64,000 nucleotides of DNA from an uncultured Planctomycetia bacterium (GTDB lineage: Bacteria; Planctomycetota; Phycisphaerae; FEN-1346; JAACEH01): positions 1-64,000 of the forward strand of contig CAIYVX010000094.1 of the NCBI GenBank assembly GCA_903929765.1, read 5' to 3'. The position numbers and the translations under genes were made by a program. Shown here piece by piece: positions 27,973-40,502 of this stretch. Position 1 is the first letter of the stretch. The number at the start of each line of letters is the position of its first letter. The notes under the pieces were generated by a model. It had not been told where the DNA came from and searched no databases. It saw only the letters and a program-made list of their open reading frames with translations.

Positions 27973-29044
27973 GGTGCACCCCCAGTCCCCAATAATATTC
28001 GGCGAGACTGGTGAGTTCCAGGGCGACGAAGACGACGGCCAGGATGGTGGCGACGAGAACGAGGATGAGTCGGCGGCGGAAGACCATGGTGTACATGAGG
28101 ATGAGTTTGATCTGGAGCATGGGTCCGAGGACCATGAAGGCGAGTTGGGCGGCGACGCTGAGAGCGGCGCTGAGGGTGGCGGCGACGAAGGCGTCGGCCT
28201 CGGAGCAGAGGTTGAGGACGAGGGCGAGGCCCATCATGCCGGGGACGGCGAGGGTGGGCGAGTGGCCGAAGCCGGCGAGGGCGGCGCGGGAGACGGCGGT
28301 CTGGAGCAGGGCGGCCACGGCGGCGCCGGCAATGAGGAAGAGGACCACGTCGAGGAACTCGGTGAGGGTGTGGTCGAGGGCGGCAGAGAGTTTTCCGGCG
28401 ACGGTGAGGCGGGAGCGTTGCTCGTCGGTGCCGGCGGAGGATTCGACGGCGATTTTGACATCGGCGGCGAACTTGGAGCGGCCGGCCCAGGCGGCGATGA
28501 TTAATCCTAAACATAAGCCGAGGACGACGCGGGCGACGGGGACGAGGAGCCAGGTGGGTCGGCCGCGATAGGCGGCGAAGGTGGCGACGATGACGACGGG
28601 GTTGATGATGGGGGCGCAGAGCATGTAGGCCAGGGCCATGCGGAGGGGGAGTCCTTTGCGGAGGAGGCGGCGGATGATGACGATGATGCCGCACTCGCAG
28701 ACGGGGAGGAGAAAGCCGGCGCCGATGCCGACGGCGAGTTGGGCGAAGCGGCCTTTCGGGATGAAGCGGAGGAGCGAGGGCGAGGGGACGAACATTTCGA
28801 TCAGGCCGGAGACGAGGGCGCCGAGAAGGACGAAGGGGATGGCTTCGAAGAGGATGCTGAGGAAGGAGATGGAGAAGGCCTGGACGTCGGCACGGGTGGT
28901 GAAGGCGTGGAGTCCTTCGCGGGCGGTGTAGATGAGGACGGCCAGGGGGACGACGGCCAGGAGGGCGACGAGGAGGGCGGTGCGGAGGCGCTGGCGGAGT
29001 CCGCCGGAGTATTCGTCGAGAGGGACGTTGGGCAGGTTGGACAC
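27962..29044 (-). CDS. DUF318/ArsP-like permease
   Basis: 360 residues with about eight to ten transmembrane helices. The family motif PVCECGIIVIIRRLLRKGLP is visible near residue 112, followed by LCAPIINPVVI, and a second half repeat contains NLCSEADAFVAATL. Relatives include ArsP (organoarsenical export) and YcgR/YraQ. The conserved Cys pair in the CEC motif is intact. It forms a coupled two-gene operon with the YcgQ-like protein. No ArsR-type regulator is adjacent, so regulation is not evident. Confidence 0.87.
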   Translation of the reverse strand: MSNLPNVPLDEYSGGLRQRLRTALLVALLAVVPLAVLIYTAREGLHAFTTRADVQAFSISFLSILFEAIPFVLLGALVSGLIEMFVPSPSLLRFIPKGRFAQLAVGIGAGFLLPVCECGIIVIIRRLLRKGLPLRMALAYMLCAPIINPVVIVATFAAYRGRPTWLLVPVARVVLGLCLGLIIAAWAGRSKFAADVKIAVESSAGTDEQRSRLTVAGKLSAALDHTLTEFLDVVLFLIAGAAVAALLQTAVSRAALAGFGHSPTLAVPGMMGLALVLNLCSEADAFVAATLSAALSVAAQLAFMVLGPMLQIKLILMYTMVFRRRLILVLVATILAVVFVALELTSLAEYYWGLGVHHGP

Positions 29045-29094
29045 GGAGCGCTCCCTGAAAGATTTTCTATTATAGGAGGTGAGCGGAGGGGAGG

Positions 29095-29345
29095 AAAGAA
29101 GTCTTCCGTCTTCAGGCGCAGCAACAACAACAGCAACGGCCTGAAATCCTCTAAGTGTCCGGCGAGGATTTGGGTTGGGGGCATTAATCCCTCATCCGGC
29201 CCGCTGGGCCACCCTCACCCGAGGGAGAGGGGTGAAGAAGAAGAATATTCTCATTGTGTCTCATACCGGGGGTTTCACTCCCGGCTAGGAACCCGGCGCC
29301 CTTTCAGGGCGGAAAGCAGCAACAAAAGAAAACAACGACGACAAC
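29095..29345. repeat. Intergenic repeat mosaic between permease and secreted protein genes
   Basis: TTCCGTCTTCAGG word, AAG/AAC linkers, a CCCTCACCC...GAGAGGGGTGA unit near 29205-29237 preceded by GGCCCGCTGGGCC, and a GCCCTTTCAGGGC element near 29309. No gene is seen in the 375-bp divergent space; promoters for both flanking genes must lie here but none is convincing. Confidence 0.7.
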
Positions 29346-29420
29346 GCCTATAATTCATGAGTGGGCGAAGCAGGAATAGGAGCGGCGGAAGAGGTGCGTG
29401 ATAAGTAGGAGGGAACGGAT

Positions 29421-30074
29421 ATGGCGCTGGCTACTAAAAGAAGATTGGGTTGGGTGAGCGTAGTCGCGGTAGCGCTGACAACGATGCTGCTGGTGGCCTG
29501 GGCGGCGCTGGGTCAGGGGCCTTTGGCGGCGCGGTCGACGATGACGGTTTACGTTCAGGACGAGCAGTTCCGGCCGATGCTCGGGGCGACGGTGACGATC
29601 GAGGGACGCAACCTGAGCGGCGGCGAGGCGGGCGAGTACCGGCAGGGCAAGACGGACGGGACGGGGGCGTTCAAGGCGCGGAACATGGCGGCGGGCGGGT
29701 ATCGGGTGACGGCGGAGGTGGGGGCGTTGTCGCAGTCGCAACTGCTCTATCTGGCGGAGCAAGCCGATATGCCGGTGACGATCAATCTGGTGACGACGGG
29801 GACAGTCGTTTATGGCCTGGTGGTGGACGGCCAGGGGCGCGGGGTGGGCGGCCTGGCGGTGACGCTGTCGGGGGCGTATCCGCCGCTGGTGCGGCAGGGC
29901 GTGACGAACGGGAGCGGCGGGTTTGCCCTGGGTCCGGTGCCGGACGGGCGGTACCAGGTGGCGGCGAGCGATCCGCAAGGACGGTACGCTTCGGCGGGAC
30001 CGCAGGTGGTCGTGGTGGAGGGGAAGATTTTCGATGTGGATCTGGTGATTACCGTGGCGGAGTCTGGCGATTAG
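29421..30074 (+). CDS. Exported protein with two carboxypeptidase-regulatory-like domains
   Basis: 217 residues. The basic N-terminus MALATKRRLGW and hydrophobic VSVVAVALTTMLLVAWAALG form a signal peptide or anchor. Two beta-sandwich repeats follow: residues about 40-120 (MTVYVQDEQFRPMLGATVTIEG) and 125-213 (TGTVVYGLVVDGQGRGVGGLAVTLSG), each with a G-x-F-x-L/A-x-x-(V/M)-x-x-G-x-Y signature of CarboxypepD_reg/DUF4198-like Ig folds. Probably a periplasmic or surface binding module. Divergent from the permease pair and convergent with carB. Confidence 0.78.
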   Translation: MALATKRRLGWVSVVAVALTTMLLVAWAALGQGPLAARSTMTVYVQDEQFRPMLGATVTIEGRNLSGGEAGEYRQGKTDGTGAFKARNMAAGGYRVTAEVGALSQSQLLYLAEQADMPVTINLVTTGTVVYGLVVDGQGRGVGGLAVTLSGAYPPLVRQGVTNGSGGFALGPVPDGRYQVAASDPQGRYASAGPQVVVVEGKIFDVDLVITVAESGD

Positions 30075-30123
30075 GGAGTGCGGCGGAGAACAGGTGAGCA
30101 GAAGAAGCTGAAATAACAGTCAA

Positions 30124-33381
<3,258 letters not shown>

Positions 33382-33437
33382 TTTTTTACCGTGACACGGG
33401 CGTTTGGTTCGTAAGAAACATGGGCGAGAAGCCCATG

Positions 33438-34571
33438 CTACTTTTCTTCCATCATCTTCACAAACAGGTCGAAGAGGTAGCGGGAATCGTGGGGGCCGGG
33501 GCCGGACTCGGGGTGATATTGGACGCAGAGGGCTGGGACTTTCTTGAGGCGGAGGCCCTCGACGGTATGGTCGTTGAGGTTCAGGTGCGTGACTTCGGCT
33601 TCGGACTCGGGCACGGAGTCGGCATCGACGGCGAAACCGTGGTTCTGCGAGGTGATTTCGACGTGGCGGTTAGGCAGGTAGATGACGGGCTGGTTGACGC
33701 CGTGGTGGCCGAACTTAAGCTTGTAAGTCTTGCCGCCGACGGCCTGGCCGATGATCTGGTGGCCGAGGCAGATGCCGAAGACGGGGACGCGGCCGAGGAT
33801 TTTTTTCACTTCGGCGACGATGGCGGGAAGAGCGGCAGGGTCGCCGGGACCGTTGGAGAGGAAGACGCCGTCGGGTTTGCGGGCGAGAACGTCGGCGGCC
33901 GTGGTGTTGGCCGGAACGACGTGGACGCGGCAACCGAAGCTGGTGAGGAGGCGGAGGGAGTTGTATTTGATGCCGTAGTCCAGGCAGACGACGTTGAATT
34001 TCACTTCGGGTGTGACCGGCACCGGGGAACCTTTGAGGCAGATGTCCGAAACCGGGTCTTTCCAGTCGTAGGCGGCATCGCAGGTCACTTCCTTGACACA
34101 GTCGCGGCCGAGGAGGCCGGGGGACTGGCGGGTGAGGGCGACGAGTTTTTGTTCGTCGAGGACTTCGGTGGAGACCATGGCCCGCATCGCCCCGGCCTGG
34201 CGGATGTGGCGGACAAGATGGCGGGTGTCGATGCCTTCGAGGCCGATGACGCCCTGGGCGGCGAGGAGTTCGGGGAGCGACTGGGTGCTGCGCCAGTTGG
34301 AGGGGCGGCGGGAGCATTCTTTGACGATGAAGGCGGAGAGCCAGAGCTTTTTGCTTTCGAAGTCGTCGGTGGTGACGCCGTAGTTGCCGATGAGGGGGTA
34401 GGTCATGGCGACCATCTGGCCGCGGTAAGAGGGGTCGGTGAGGACTTCGACGTAACCGGCCATACCAGTGTTGAAAACGACTTCTCCGGCGGCGGTTCCG
34501 GTGGCGCCGAACGCGCGACCGTGGAAGATCGTACCGTCTTCGAGAGCGAGGAGGGCGGCGGCGTTGGGCAT
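33438..34571 (-). CDS. carA: Carbamoyl-phosphate synthase small subunit
   Basis: Glutamine amidotransferase subunit supplying ammonia to CarB. N-terminal domain [17 protein letters not shown] with [18 protein letters not shown]-terminal class I amidotransferase with nucleophile Cys in FGICLGHQ, and the His/Glu pair in [13 protein letters not shown]. The ATG at 34571 ([13 protein letters not shown]) is preferred; alternatives at 34583 and 34604 add residues, the latter reaching a CACAC-rich hairpin near 34591-34620. None has a good ribosome site, so the start is uncertain. Confidence 0.95.
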   Translation of the reverse strand: MPNAAALLALEDGTIFHGRAFGATGTAAGEVVFNTGMAGYVEVLTDPSYRGQMVAMTYPLIGNYGVTTDDFESKKLWLSAFIVKECSRRPSNWRSTQSLPELLAAQGVIGLEGIDTRHLVRHIRQAGAMRAMVSTEVLDEQKLVALTRQSPGLLGRDCVKEVTCDAAYDWKDPVSDICLKGSPVPVTPEVKFNVVCLDYGIKYNSLRLLTSFGCRVHVVPANTTAADVLARKPDGVFLSNGPGDPAALPAIVAEVKKILGRVPVFGICLGHQIIGQAVGGKTYKLKFGHHGVNQPVIYLPNRHVEITSQNHGFAVDADSVPESEAEVTHLNLNDHTVEGLRLKKVPALCVQYHPESGPGPHDSRYLFDLFVKMMEEK

Positions 34572-34712
34572 AGCGTAAAGGTCCATTTGGCACAGGGGGC
34601 ACACGTTGTGTGTGCCCCGGAATGTGCGACGTAGGAGACGGCCTATTATAGGAAAGACGGCCGGGATAGCAAGAGTGCGGGTAAAGAAGTTTTTGCGGCG
34701 GCGGGCGGAGGC

Positions 34713-35522
34713 TTACTTCCTGCCGGATTGTCCGATGCCGGGGCCGGCGCTCTGGCCGGCACTCCACATCTGCTTCTGTTTCTCCAGCGCCTGGGCCTCG
34801 GCGTCGAAGGCCTGCTGCTGGTCGGGCGTGAGAACCTGCCGCACCTGGCTCAGGTACTGTTGGTCGAGGGGGGCGGTGATGGCGTTTTGCAGCTTTGAAA
34901 TCTCCTTGACCTTGTCGGACTCGGCCTTGACCTGGGTCTGGAAGGTGGGGTCGGACTGGCCATTGAGGGTGACGCTTTTCCAGAGGGCCTGATTGCGCTC
35001 ACTCCATTGGGTGAATTGGGCGCGGACATCGCCGAGGGCCAGGTCCATCTGTGGTTTCATGGCGTCTTTGATGGCCTTGATCTGCTGTTCCTGGTCGGGG
35101 GTCAGGTTGAGTTTTTTGCTGCTGAGGAGGCGGTCGCTGGGCAGAGCGTACTTGGCGTTATCAATTCGCTTCAAGTATTCGCGTTCCCGGACGGCTTTGT
35201 CCAGTTTTGCAAGATCCTCGGGCGAGAGGCTGTTGACCAGCGCGGCCAACTGCTCGCGGGTGAGCGGACCATTATCCGCGACGATGGCCGGGGCGGCGGA
35301 AACGGGCGCCGGGGCGGCCGTCTGGGCCGGAGGCGGGGCGGCGGGTTCGGCCGGGGCGGCGGCCGGGACGGCTGAGTCGGGGGCCACGAGCGGCTCGGTC
35401 GCGGCGGCGGCGGTGGCGGGTTCGGGCGCGGCCGGGGCGGCCTGATGCAGGGCGACATAGGCGACGGCGCCGCAGGCGGTCAGGATCACCACGACGGCCA
35501 CCACGATCAAGATTTTCCCCAT
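34713..35522 (-). CDS. Anchored Spy/CpxP-like LTxxQ protein, paralogue 1
   Basis: 269 residues. An N-terminal hydrophobic segment (ILIVVAVVVILTACGAVAYVA) acts as anchor or signal; the ACG could be a lipobox but the context is imperfect. A Pro/Ala-rich linker (about 28-85) leads to a helical domain with LTREQLAALVNSLSPEDLAKLD, NLTPDQEQQIKAIKDAM and QVLTPDQQQAFDAEAQAL, the LTxxQ pattern of Spy/CpxP periplasmic chaperones. A second gene of the same design lies directly upstream (35565-36422). Probably an envelope-stress or protein-binding role; not proven. Confidence 0.72.
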   Translation of the reverse strand: MGKILIVVAVVVILTACGAVAYVALHQAAPAAPEPATAAAATEPLVAPDSAVPAAAPAEPAAPPPAQTAAPAPVSAAPAIVADNGPLTREQLAALVNSLSPEDLAKLDKAVREREYLKRIDNAKYALPSDRLLSSKKLNLTPDQEQQIKAIKDAMKPQMDLALGDVRAQFTQWSERNQALWKSVTLNGQSDPTFQTQVKAESDKVKEISKLQNAITAPLDQQYLSQVRQVLTPDQQQAFDAEAQALEKQKQMWSAGQSAGPGIGQSGRK

Positions 35523-35564
35523 CGCAAATTCTCCTAATTTCAGACCCGGGCCAGGGCCGCAGGA

Positions 35565-36422
35565 TTACCTACCAGTGAAAATGGTCATGCCGCCCGTGGG
35601 CTGGCCGTTGGCGTCAACACTGCTCTTGAGAGTCATCGACGTGCCGTTGGGCAGACGCTGCACCAGGACGTTGTCGAACTGCTGTTGCTGGTCCGGCGTG
35701 AGGATCGAGCGGACGGCGGCGGCGTACTGGTTGTCCAGGGGCTGGGCGAGGTCATCGGCCTGCTTGAACAAATCCTTCTCCTGCTGCAAGAGGGCCTGGT
35801 TGTCCTGGGTGAATTTCTGATACTCTTCCGCGGTCCAGACGCCCTTTCGGGCGACCTCGAGTTTTTTGGCGACTTCCTCCTGTTTGGCCCAAACGTCGGC
35901 CAGGAGGGTTTCCATCTGCGGCCTGATGGCTTCCTTGAGCTTGGCGATCTGGGCTTGCTGGGCAGGAGTCAGGCCGAGATCTTTGCGCGGCCCGTAAGTG
36001 TTCCTCTGGATGAAGGAGAGGAGGAGGTCGGACTTGGTATGGTAGCGTTCCTCCTGACGCGCTTTGGCGACTTGCTTCTGCAGCAGGATGTCCATCAAGT
36101 CGCGGAGTTCACGGTCGGAGAGCGCGGCGACGAAGGCGGCGGGGTCGGCGAAGGCGCTGGCGAGGGGATCGAGGCTGGGGGTTTCGGCGACGACGGGCTG
36201 GATCAGTTCGGTCGGGGCAGGCGCTTCCGGGGCCGCGGGCGCGGCGGGCGCTGACGCGAGTTTGCGGACGGGGGCGGTGGGGTGAGCCGGGCGGACGGCG
36301 ACGGTCCTGGCGGCCGGAGCGGCGGGTTTGGCCTGGTTCGCTTTGTGGACGACCACGACGGTGGCGACGACGGCCAGGGCGACGATGATTCCCAGGGCGA
36401 CGACTAGTCCACGATTCTTCAT
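35565..36422 (-). CDS. Anchored Spy/CpxP-like LTxxQ protein, paralogue 2
   Basis: 285 residues. N-terminal membrane segment (LVVALGIIVALAVVATVVVV), Ala/Pro-rich linker (about 30-75), then helices with DRELRDLMDILLQKQVAKARQ, LGLTPAQQAQIAKLKEAIRPQ and SILTPDQQQQFDNVL. The layout and C-terminal QYAAAVRSILTPDQQQ/QYLSQVRQVLTPDQQQ match between the two neighbours show tandem duplication followed by divergence. The 42-base gap suggests one operon. A Gln/Lys-rich coiled-coil is likely in the middle. Confidence 0.72.
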   Translation of the reverse strand: MKNRGLVVALGIIVALAVVATVVVVHKANQAKPAAPAARTVAVRPAHPTAPVRKLASAPAAPAAPEAPAPTELIQPVVAETPSLDPLASAFADPAAFVAALSDRELRDLMDILLQKQVAKARQEERYHTKSDLLLSFIQRNTYGPRKDLGLTPAQQAQIAKLKEAIRPQMETLLADVWAKQEEVAKKLEVARKGVWTAEEYQKFTQDNQALLQQEKDLFKQADDLAQPLDNQYAAAVRSILTPDQQQQFDNVLVQRLPNGTSMTLKSSVDANGQPTGGMTIFTGR

Positions 36423-36551
36423 GGGACAGTTCCTCCACCAAAGAGTCTCGCGCGGCTACAGATGCGTATTTTAACTCTTCAGGCAGGGGGTGGTATCGAA
36501 AAATATTCTGCTCGCAAAGGGGCGCATTAACGTTTTGGGGAAACGGCCAAA

Positions 36552-36682
36552 GACCAGGGGCAAGATGCCCGTGCCACTGTACAGCACGCAAATCCGGCGC
36601 TTGTCGGCATGGCGGCGGTCTGCTATAGTCCGCGCTCATGGCGGCGATGAACAGCACACGGCGGGACAAGACCCGCCGTGGC
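36552..36682. repeat. Repeat words and ACGGCGGG palindrome
   Basis: CCAGGGGCAAGATGCCCGTG and related bases near 36553, then ACGGCGGG/CCCGCCGT at 36658-36679. The palindrome lies upstream of the preferred start of the kinase gene and would be translated if an upstream ATG at 36638 were used. Confidence 0.7.
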
Positions 36683-36706
36683 ACAACGGATTCCGATGCC
36701 GGGAAG

Positions 36707-37582
36707 ATGAAAGGCCAGTACGAGGTGGCCCGGATTCCGCCGAAGATGCTGCGCGGAGGGCTGGTGCCGGAGGGGTTTGAGTTGGACGGCGTGGAGTATC
36801 GGCTGGAGAAGCATCTGAAGGCGGATTTTTTTGCGGCGACGGGGCGGTATGTTGATGGGTCTGGGCGGCGCGTTTGTTTGAAACATTTTCACACGGAAAG
36901 CTGGCTGGGGATTCCGCTGGGCTGGGCGGGACGGTACATGTGCCGGCGGGAGATGGGGTTTTATCGGCATCTGGCGGGAGTGGAGGGCGTGCCGGCTCTG
37001 GTGGGTCAGGTGGGCGAAAGCGGGATGGTGCATGAGTGGGTGGCGGGGTGCGATCTCCTGGATTTTGGGCGGGAGACGGAAGAATTAAAAATTAAAAATG
37101 CAAAATTAAAAATTAACGACGAGAAACAGCCAAAAAGCGAAGAAACGGCACCCTCACCCTACCCTCCCCCAAGGGGGAGGGGTGAAGAAGAAACAGCACC
37201 CGTGCCGGATGATTTTTTTGATCGGCTGGAGGAGTTGGTGGGGCGGCTGCACGAGCGCGGGGTGGCTTATGTGGATTTGAACAAGCCGGATAATGTGCTG
37301 GTGGGGGAGGACGGGCGGCCGTACCTGGTGGACTTTCAGATTTCGTATCGCTGCCCGGCGGCGCGGTGGCGGATTTTCGGGCGGGCGTTCTTCCGGCAAC
37401 TGGCGGGAGAGGATTTGTACCACGTTCGGAAATTGAAGCGGAAGTTCCGGCGCGACCAGATGACGGTGGCGGAAATCGAGCAGAGTTACGAGCGGTCGTG
37501 GGTGCTGAGTGTGCACCGGAAGTTCGCTCATCCGTTTCAGCAGGTGCGGCGGTGGGTGCTGACGCGGTTGGGGGCGAGATGA
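36707..37582 (+). CDS. Kdo/RIO-like small-molecule kinase with repeat insertion
   Basis: Protein-kinase-like fold of the lipopolysaccharide-kinase type. KADFFAATGRYVDGSGRRVCLKHFH holds the beta3 lysine, the catalytic loop is YVDLNKPDNVLV (equivalent of HRDLxxxN) and the metal loop is DFQIS in place of DFG. From the ATG at 36707 it has 291 residues, about 42 of them (roughly 125-166) translated from AT-rich and CCCTCACC repeats inserted between the hinge (HEWVAGCDLLDF) and the helix before the catalytic loop. The ATG at 36638 is possible but would translate a palindromic repeat. Substrate unknown; a lipid or sugar acceptor is plausible. Confidence 0.8.
   Translation: MKGQYEVARIPPKMLRGGLVPEGFELDGVEYRLEKHLKADFFAATGRYVDGSGRRVCLKHFHTESWLGIPLGWAGRYMCRREMGFYRHLAGVEGVPALVGQVGESGMVHEWVAGCDLLDFGRETEELKIKNAKLKINDEKQPKSEETAPSPYPPPRGRGEEETAPVPDDFFDRLEELVGRLHERGVAYVDLNKPDNVLVGEDGRPYLVDFQISYRCPAARWRIFGRAFFRQLAGEDLYHVRKLKRKFRRDQMTVAEIEQSYERSWVLSVHRKFAHPFQQVRRWVLTRLGAR
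37078..37206 (+). repeat. AT-rich and CCCTCACC repeats embedded in frame in the kinase gene
   Basis: Coding bases carry ATTAAAAATT words, an AAG/AAC linker and CCCTCACCCTACCCTCCCCC with GGGGGAGGGGTGAAGAAG. Translated as ELKIKNAKLKINDEKQPKSE and SPYPPPRGRGEEE; no stop codon and no frame change. Confidence 0.88.
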
Positions 37583-37589
37583 ACGGCAA

Positions 37590-37692
37590 TTCAAAGTTAA
37601 AAATTAAAAATTAAAAATGGAAGAAGCAGCCGCCGAGGGTAAAATCCGGGTTTGAAAAACACACGGTCGGGCAAAGCCGACCGTGGCACATT
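37590..37692. repeat. AT-rich words and CGGTCGGG hairpin
   Basis: ATTAAAAATTAAAAATGG at about 37600-37618 and CGGTCGG-GCAAAG-CCGACCG near 37665-37684 followed by TGGCAC. The hairpin lies just ahead of the P-type ATPase start, and the longest open frame would begin inside it. Confidence 0.7.
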
Positions 37693-37709
37693 GGCTTGAG
37701 GATGGTTTC

Positions 37710-40331
37710 GTGCCGAAGAATGGTTCCAAGATCGCGGCGGCGAAGGTTTCGGCGGAGTTGGTGCGCGCGGCGGGGCTGGGGGTGCCGGAAGCACTGGCGA
37801 TGGTGGAGAGTTCGTCGGCGGGTCTGTCGGAGGCGGAGGCGGAGGCGCGGCTGGAGAAGTACGGCCCGAACGAGTTGTCGACGGAGAAGCCGCGCGGCTG
37901 GCCGGGTCTGCTCTGGGACGCCTTCTGGAATACGCTGAACATTCTGCTGCTGGTGCTGGGGGCGATCACCTATTTCACCGGGGAGAGTGCGGCCGATCGG
38001 GGCGGCGCGTTCGTCATTTTCGGCATGGTCGTCCTGAGCGTCACGCTGCGCTTCCTTCAGGAACTGAAGGCCGACAATGCGGCGCTGAAGCTGAAGGCGA
38101 TGGTCACGGTGACGGCAACGGTGATCCGGGCGGGGCTCAGGCAGGAGGTGCCGCTGAAGCACATCGTTCCGGGCGACATCGTGTCGCTGGCAGCGGGGGA
38201 CATGATTCCGGCGGACGTGCGGCTGATTACGACGAAGGATCTGTTTCTGAATCAGGCGAGCCTGACGGGCGAATCGTTGCCGGTGGAGAAAATCGACGCG
38301 GCGACGACGAAGCCGCCGGAGACGGCGCTGGAGTTGACGAACGTCTGTTTCATGGGGACGAACGTGGGGTCGGGGGCGGCGACGGCGGTGGTGGTGGCGA
38401 CGGGCTCGGCGACGTATCTGGGCGGGATGGCCCGGAGCCTGGCGGCGCCGGCGCCGGCGGAGACGTCGTTTGACAAGGGCATCAATTCCTTCGTGCGGCT
38501 GATGCTGTACATCATGGTGGTGATGGCGCCGCTGGTGTTTCTGATCAACTGGCTGAGCAACAAGAGCGGCGGCGGGTCGGACCGTCCACCGTGGCTGGAC
38601 GCGTTGCTGTTCGCGTTGGCGGTGGCGGTGGGGTTGGCGCCGGAAATGTTGCCGATGATCGTGACGGTCTGCCTGTCAAAGGGGGCGATCGCCATGTCGC
38701 GGAAGAAGGTGATCGTCAAGCGACTCCATTCGATTCAGCAGTTCGGGGCGATGGACGTGCTGTGTACGGACAAGACCGGGACGCTGACGATGGACCGGGT
38801 GATCCTGGAAAAATATTGCGACGTGGTGCGGGAGGAGAGCCAGGACGTGCTGCGCCTGGCTTACCTGAACAGCTATCACCAGACGGGTCTGAAGAACGTG
38901 CTGGACCGGGCCATTCTGGAGCACGGGGAAATGGCCGTGGGCGAGGCGCGGAAGGTGGACGAAATTCCGTTCGACTTCGTGCGCAAGATCATGTCGGTGG
39001 TGGTGGCGGAGGGGGACAAGCACCGGCTGATCGCCAAGGGGGCGCCCGAGGAGATCATGAGCCGGTGCACGCGGTTCGAGCTGGACGGGCAGACGTTGCC
39101 GATGGACTACGTTCTGCTCGAGGACCTGCGCGAAGAGTACGCCGGGCTGAACGAGGACGGGTTCCGCGTGCTGGCCATTGCCTACAAGGACACGGAGGCG
39201 ACGCAGACGGTCTATTCCCGGGCCGACGAGAAGGAACTGATTCTGAAGGGTTACGTGGCCTTCCTCGATCCGCCGAAGGAGAGCACGCGCGAGGCGATCA
39301 CCGCCCTGCGGAAGTACGGCGTGCAGGTCAAGGTGCTGACCGGGGACAACGACCTGGTGACGCGGAAGATTTGCAGCGAGGTGGGCCAGCCGGTGGATCA
39401 CCTGGTGCTGGGGGCCCAGGTGGAGAAGATGAGCGACGAGGAGTTGGCGGGGGTGGCGGAAGAGACGGACGTGTTTGCGCGGCTGTCGCCGGCGCACAAG
39501 GAGCGGATCATCCGGGCGTTGAAGTCGCGGGGGCACGTGGTCGGGTTCCTGGGCGACGGGATCAACGACGCTCCGGCGCTGAAGGCGGCGGACGTGGGGA
39601 TTTCGGTCGATACGGCGGTGGACGTGGCCCGCGACTCGGCGGACATCATTCTGCTGGAGAAGAATCTGCTGGTGCTGGAGCAGGGCGTGCTGGAGGGGCG
39701 GCGCGTTTTTGCGAACATCATCAAGTATTTCAAGATGGGGGCGAGTTCTAATTTCGGTAACATGTTCAGCGTGATCGGGGCGAGCGCCTGGCTGCCGTTC
39801 CTGCCGATGCAGGCGGTGCAGGTGCTGACGAACAACCTGCTCTACGACGTGTCGCAGACCGGAATTCCGACCGACGAGGTGGACGAGGCCCAGGTGGCCA
39901 AGCCGGCGAAATGGGCGTTGGGCGAGTTGAAGCGATTTATCTTCTTCATCGGGCCGATCAGTTCGATTTTCGACTATACGACGTTTTTCGTGATGGCCTA
40001 TGTGTACAAGGCGATTTACGAGCCGCAGAACCCGGAACTGTTCCAGAGCGGGTGGTTCGTGGAATCGCTGGTGACGCAGACGCTGATCATCCACGTCATC
40101 CGGACGAATAAGATACCGTTCATCCAGAGCCGGGCGAGTTGGCCGCTGATCGTCACGTCGAGCCTGGTGATTGCGGCGGGGATTTACCTGCCGTACTCGC
40201 CACTGGCGCCGATGCTGCACTTCACGCCGCTGCCGGGGACGTACTGGTGGTACCTGGGCGGGACGATGGTCAGTTATCTCGTACTGACGCAACTGATCAA
40301 GACGTGGCTGGTGCGGCGCGGGTGGGTGTGA
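37710..40331 (+). CDS. mgtA: MgtA-type P-type ATPase (probable Mg2+ importer)
   Basis: 873 residues from the GTG at 37710, which has GAGG 8 bases upstream; the longer frame starts in a repeat. P3B ATPase features: SLTGESLPVEK actuator loop, DKTGTLT phosphorylation motif with Asp acceptor, GDGINDAPALKAADVGIS hinge, and the M4 region VAVGLAPEMLPMIVT, which is characteristic of MgtA/MgtB. About ten membrane helices. Likely imports Mg2+ at low external concentration; no leader riboswitch was recognised in the short repeat-filled upstream gap. The MgtC-like gene is 16 kb away. Confidence 0.93.
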   Translation: MPKNGSKIAAAKVSAELVRAAGLGVPEALAMVESSSAGLSEAEAEARLEKYGPNELSTEKPRGWPGLLWDAFWNTLNILLLVLGAITYFTGESAADRGGAFVIFGMVVLSVTLRFLQELKADNAALKLKAMVTVTATVIRAGLRQEVPLKHIVPGDIVSLAAGDMIPADVRLITTKDLFLNQASLTGESLPVEKIDAATTKPPETALELTNVCFMGTNVGSGAATAVVVATGSATYLGGMARSLAAPAPAETSFDKGINSFVRLMLYIMVVMAPLVFLINWLSNKSGGGSDRPPWLDALLFALAVAVGLAPEMLPMIVTVCLSKGAIAMSRKKVIVKRLHSIQQFGAMDVLCTDKTGTLTMDRVILEKYCDVVREESQDVLRLAYLNSYHQTGLKNVLDRAILEHGEMAVGEARKVDEIPFDFVRKIMSVVVAEGDKHRLIAKGAPEEIMSRCTRFELDGQTLPMDYVLLEDLREEYAGLNEDGFRVLAIAYKDTEATQTVYSRADEKELILKGYVAFLDPPKESTREAITALRKYGVQVKVLTGDNDLVTRKICSEVGQPVDHLVLGAQVEKMSDEELAGVAEETDVFARLSPAHKERIIRALKSRGHVVGFLGDGINDAPALKAADVGISVDTAVDVARDSADIILLEKNLLVLEQGVLEGRRVFANIIKYFKMGASSNFGNMFSVIGASAWLPFLPMQAVQVLTNNLLYDVSQTGIPTDEVDEAQVAKPAKWALGELKRFIFFIGPISSIFDYTTFFVMAYVYKAIYEPQNPELFQSGWFVESLVTQTLIIHVIRTNKIPFIQSRASWPLIVTSSLVIAAGIYLPYSPLAPMLHFTPLPGTYWWYLGGTMVSYLVLTQLIKTWLVRRGWV

Positions 40332-40334
40332 GAG

Positions 40335-40498
40335 GAATGAAAAATTAAAAATGAAAAATTAAAAATGTAGAAACAGCAACGGCAAGAAGAATAAGTCCTT
40401 AACTGACGGAGATTTCGGCGTTCGGCGGCAAGGGGCGCGACAAAGAACACACTTTGCCCGGCGAAACAACCCGCCGGGCCAAAGTGTGGCACCCCGAC
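40335..40498. repeat. AT-rich words and CACACTTTG hairpin
   Basis: ATTAAAAATGAAAAATTAAA near 40341-40365 followed by an AAC/AAG linker, then CACACTTTGCCCGGC...GCCGGGCCAAAGTGTGG at about 40449-40488. It fills the gap between mgtA and the amino-acid permease gene. Confidence 0.75.
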
Positions 40499-40502
40499 TC
40501 CT

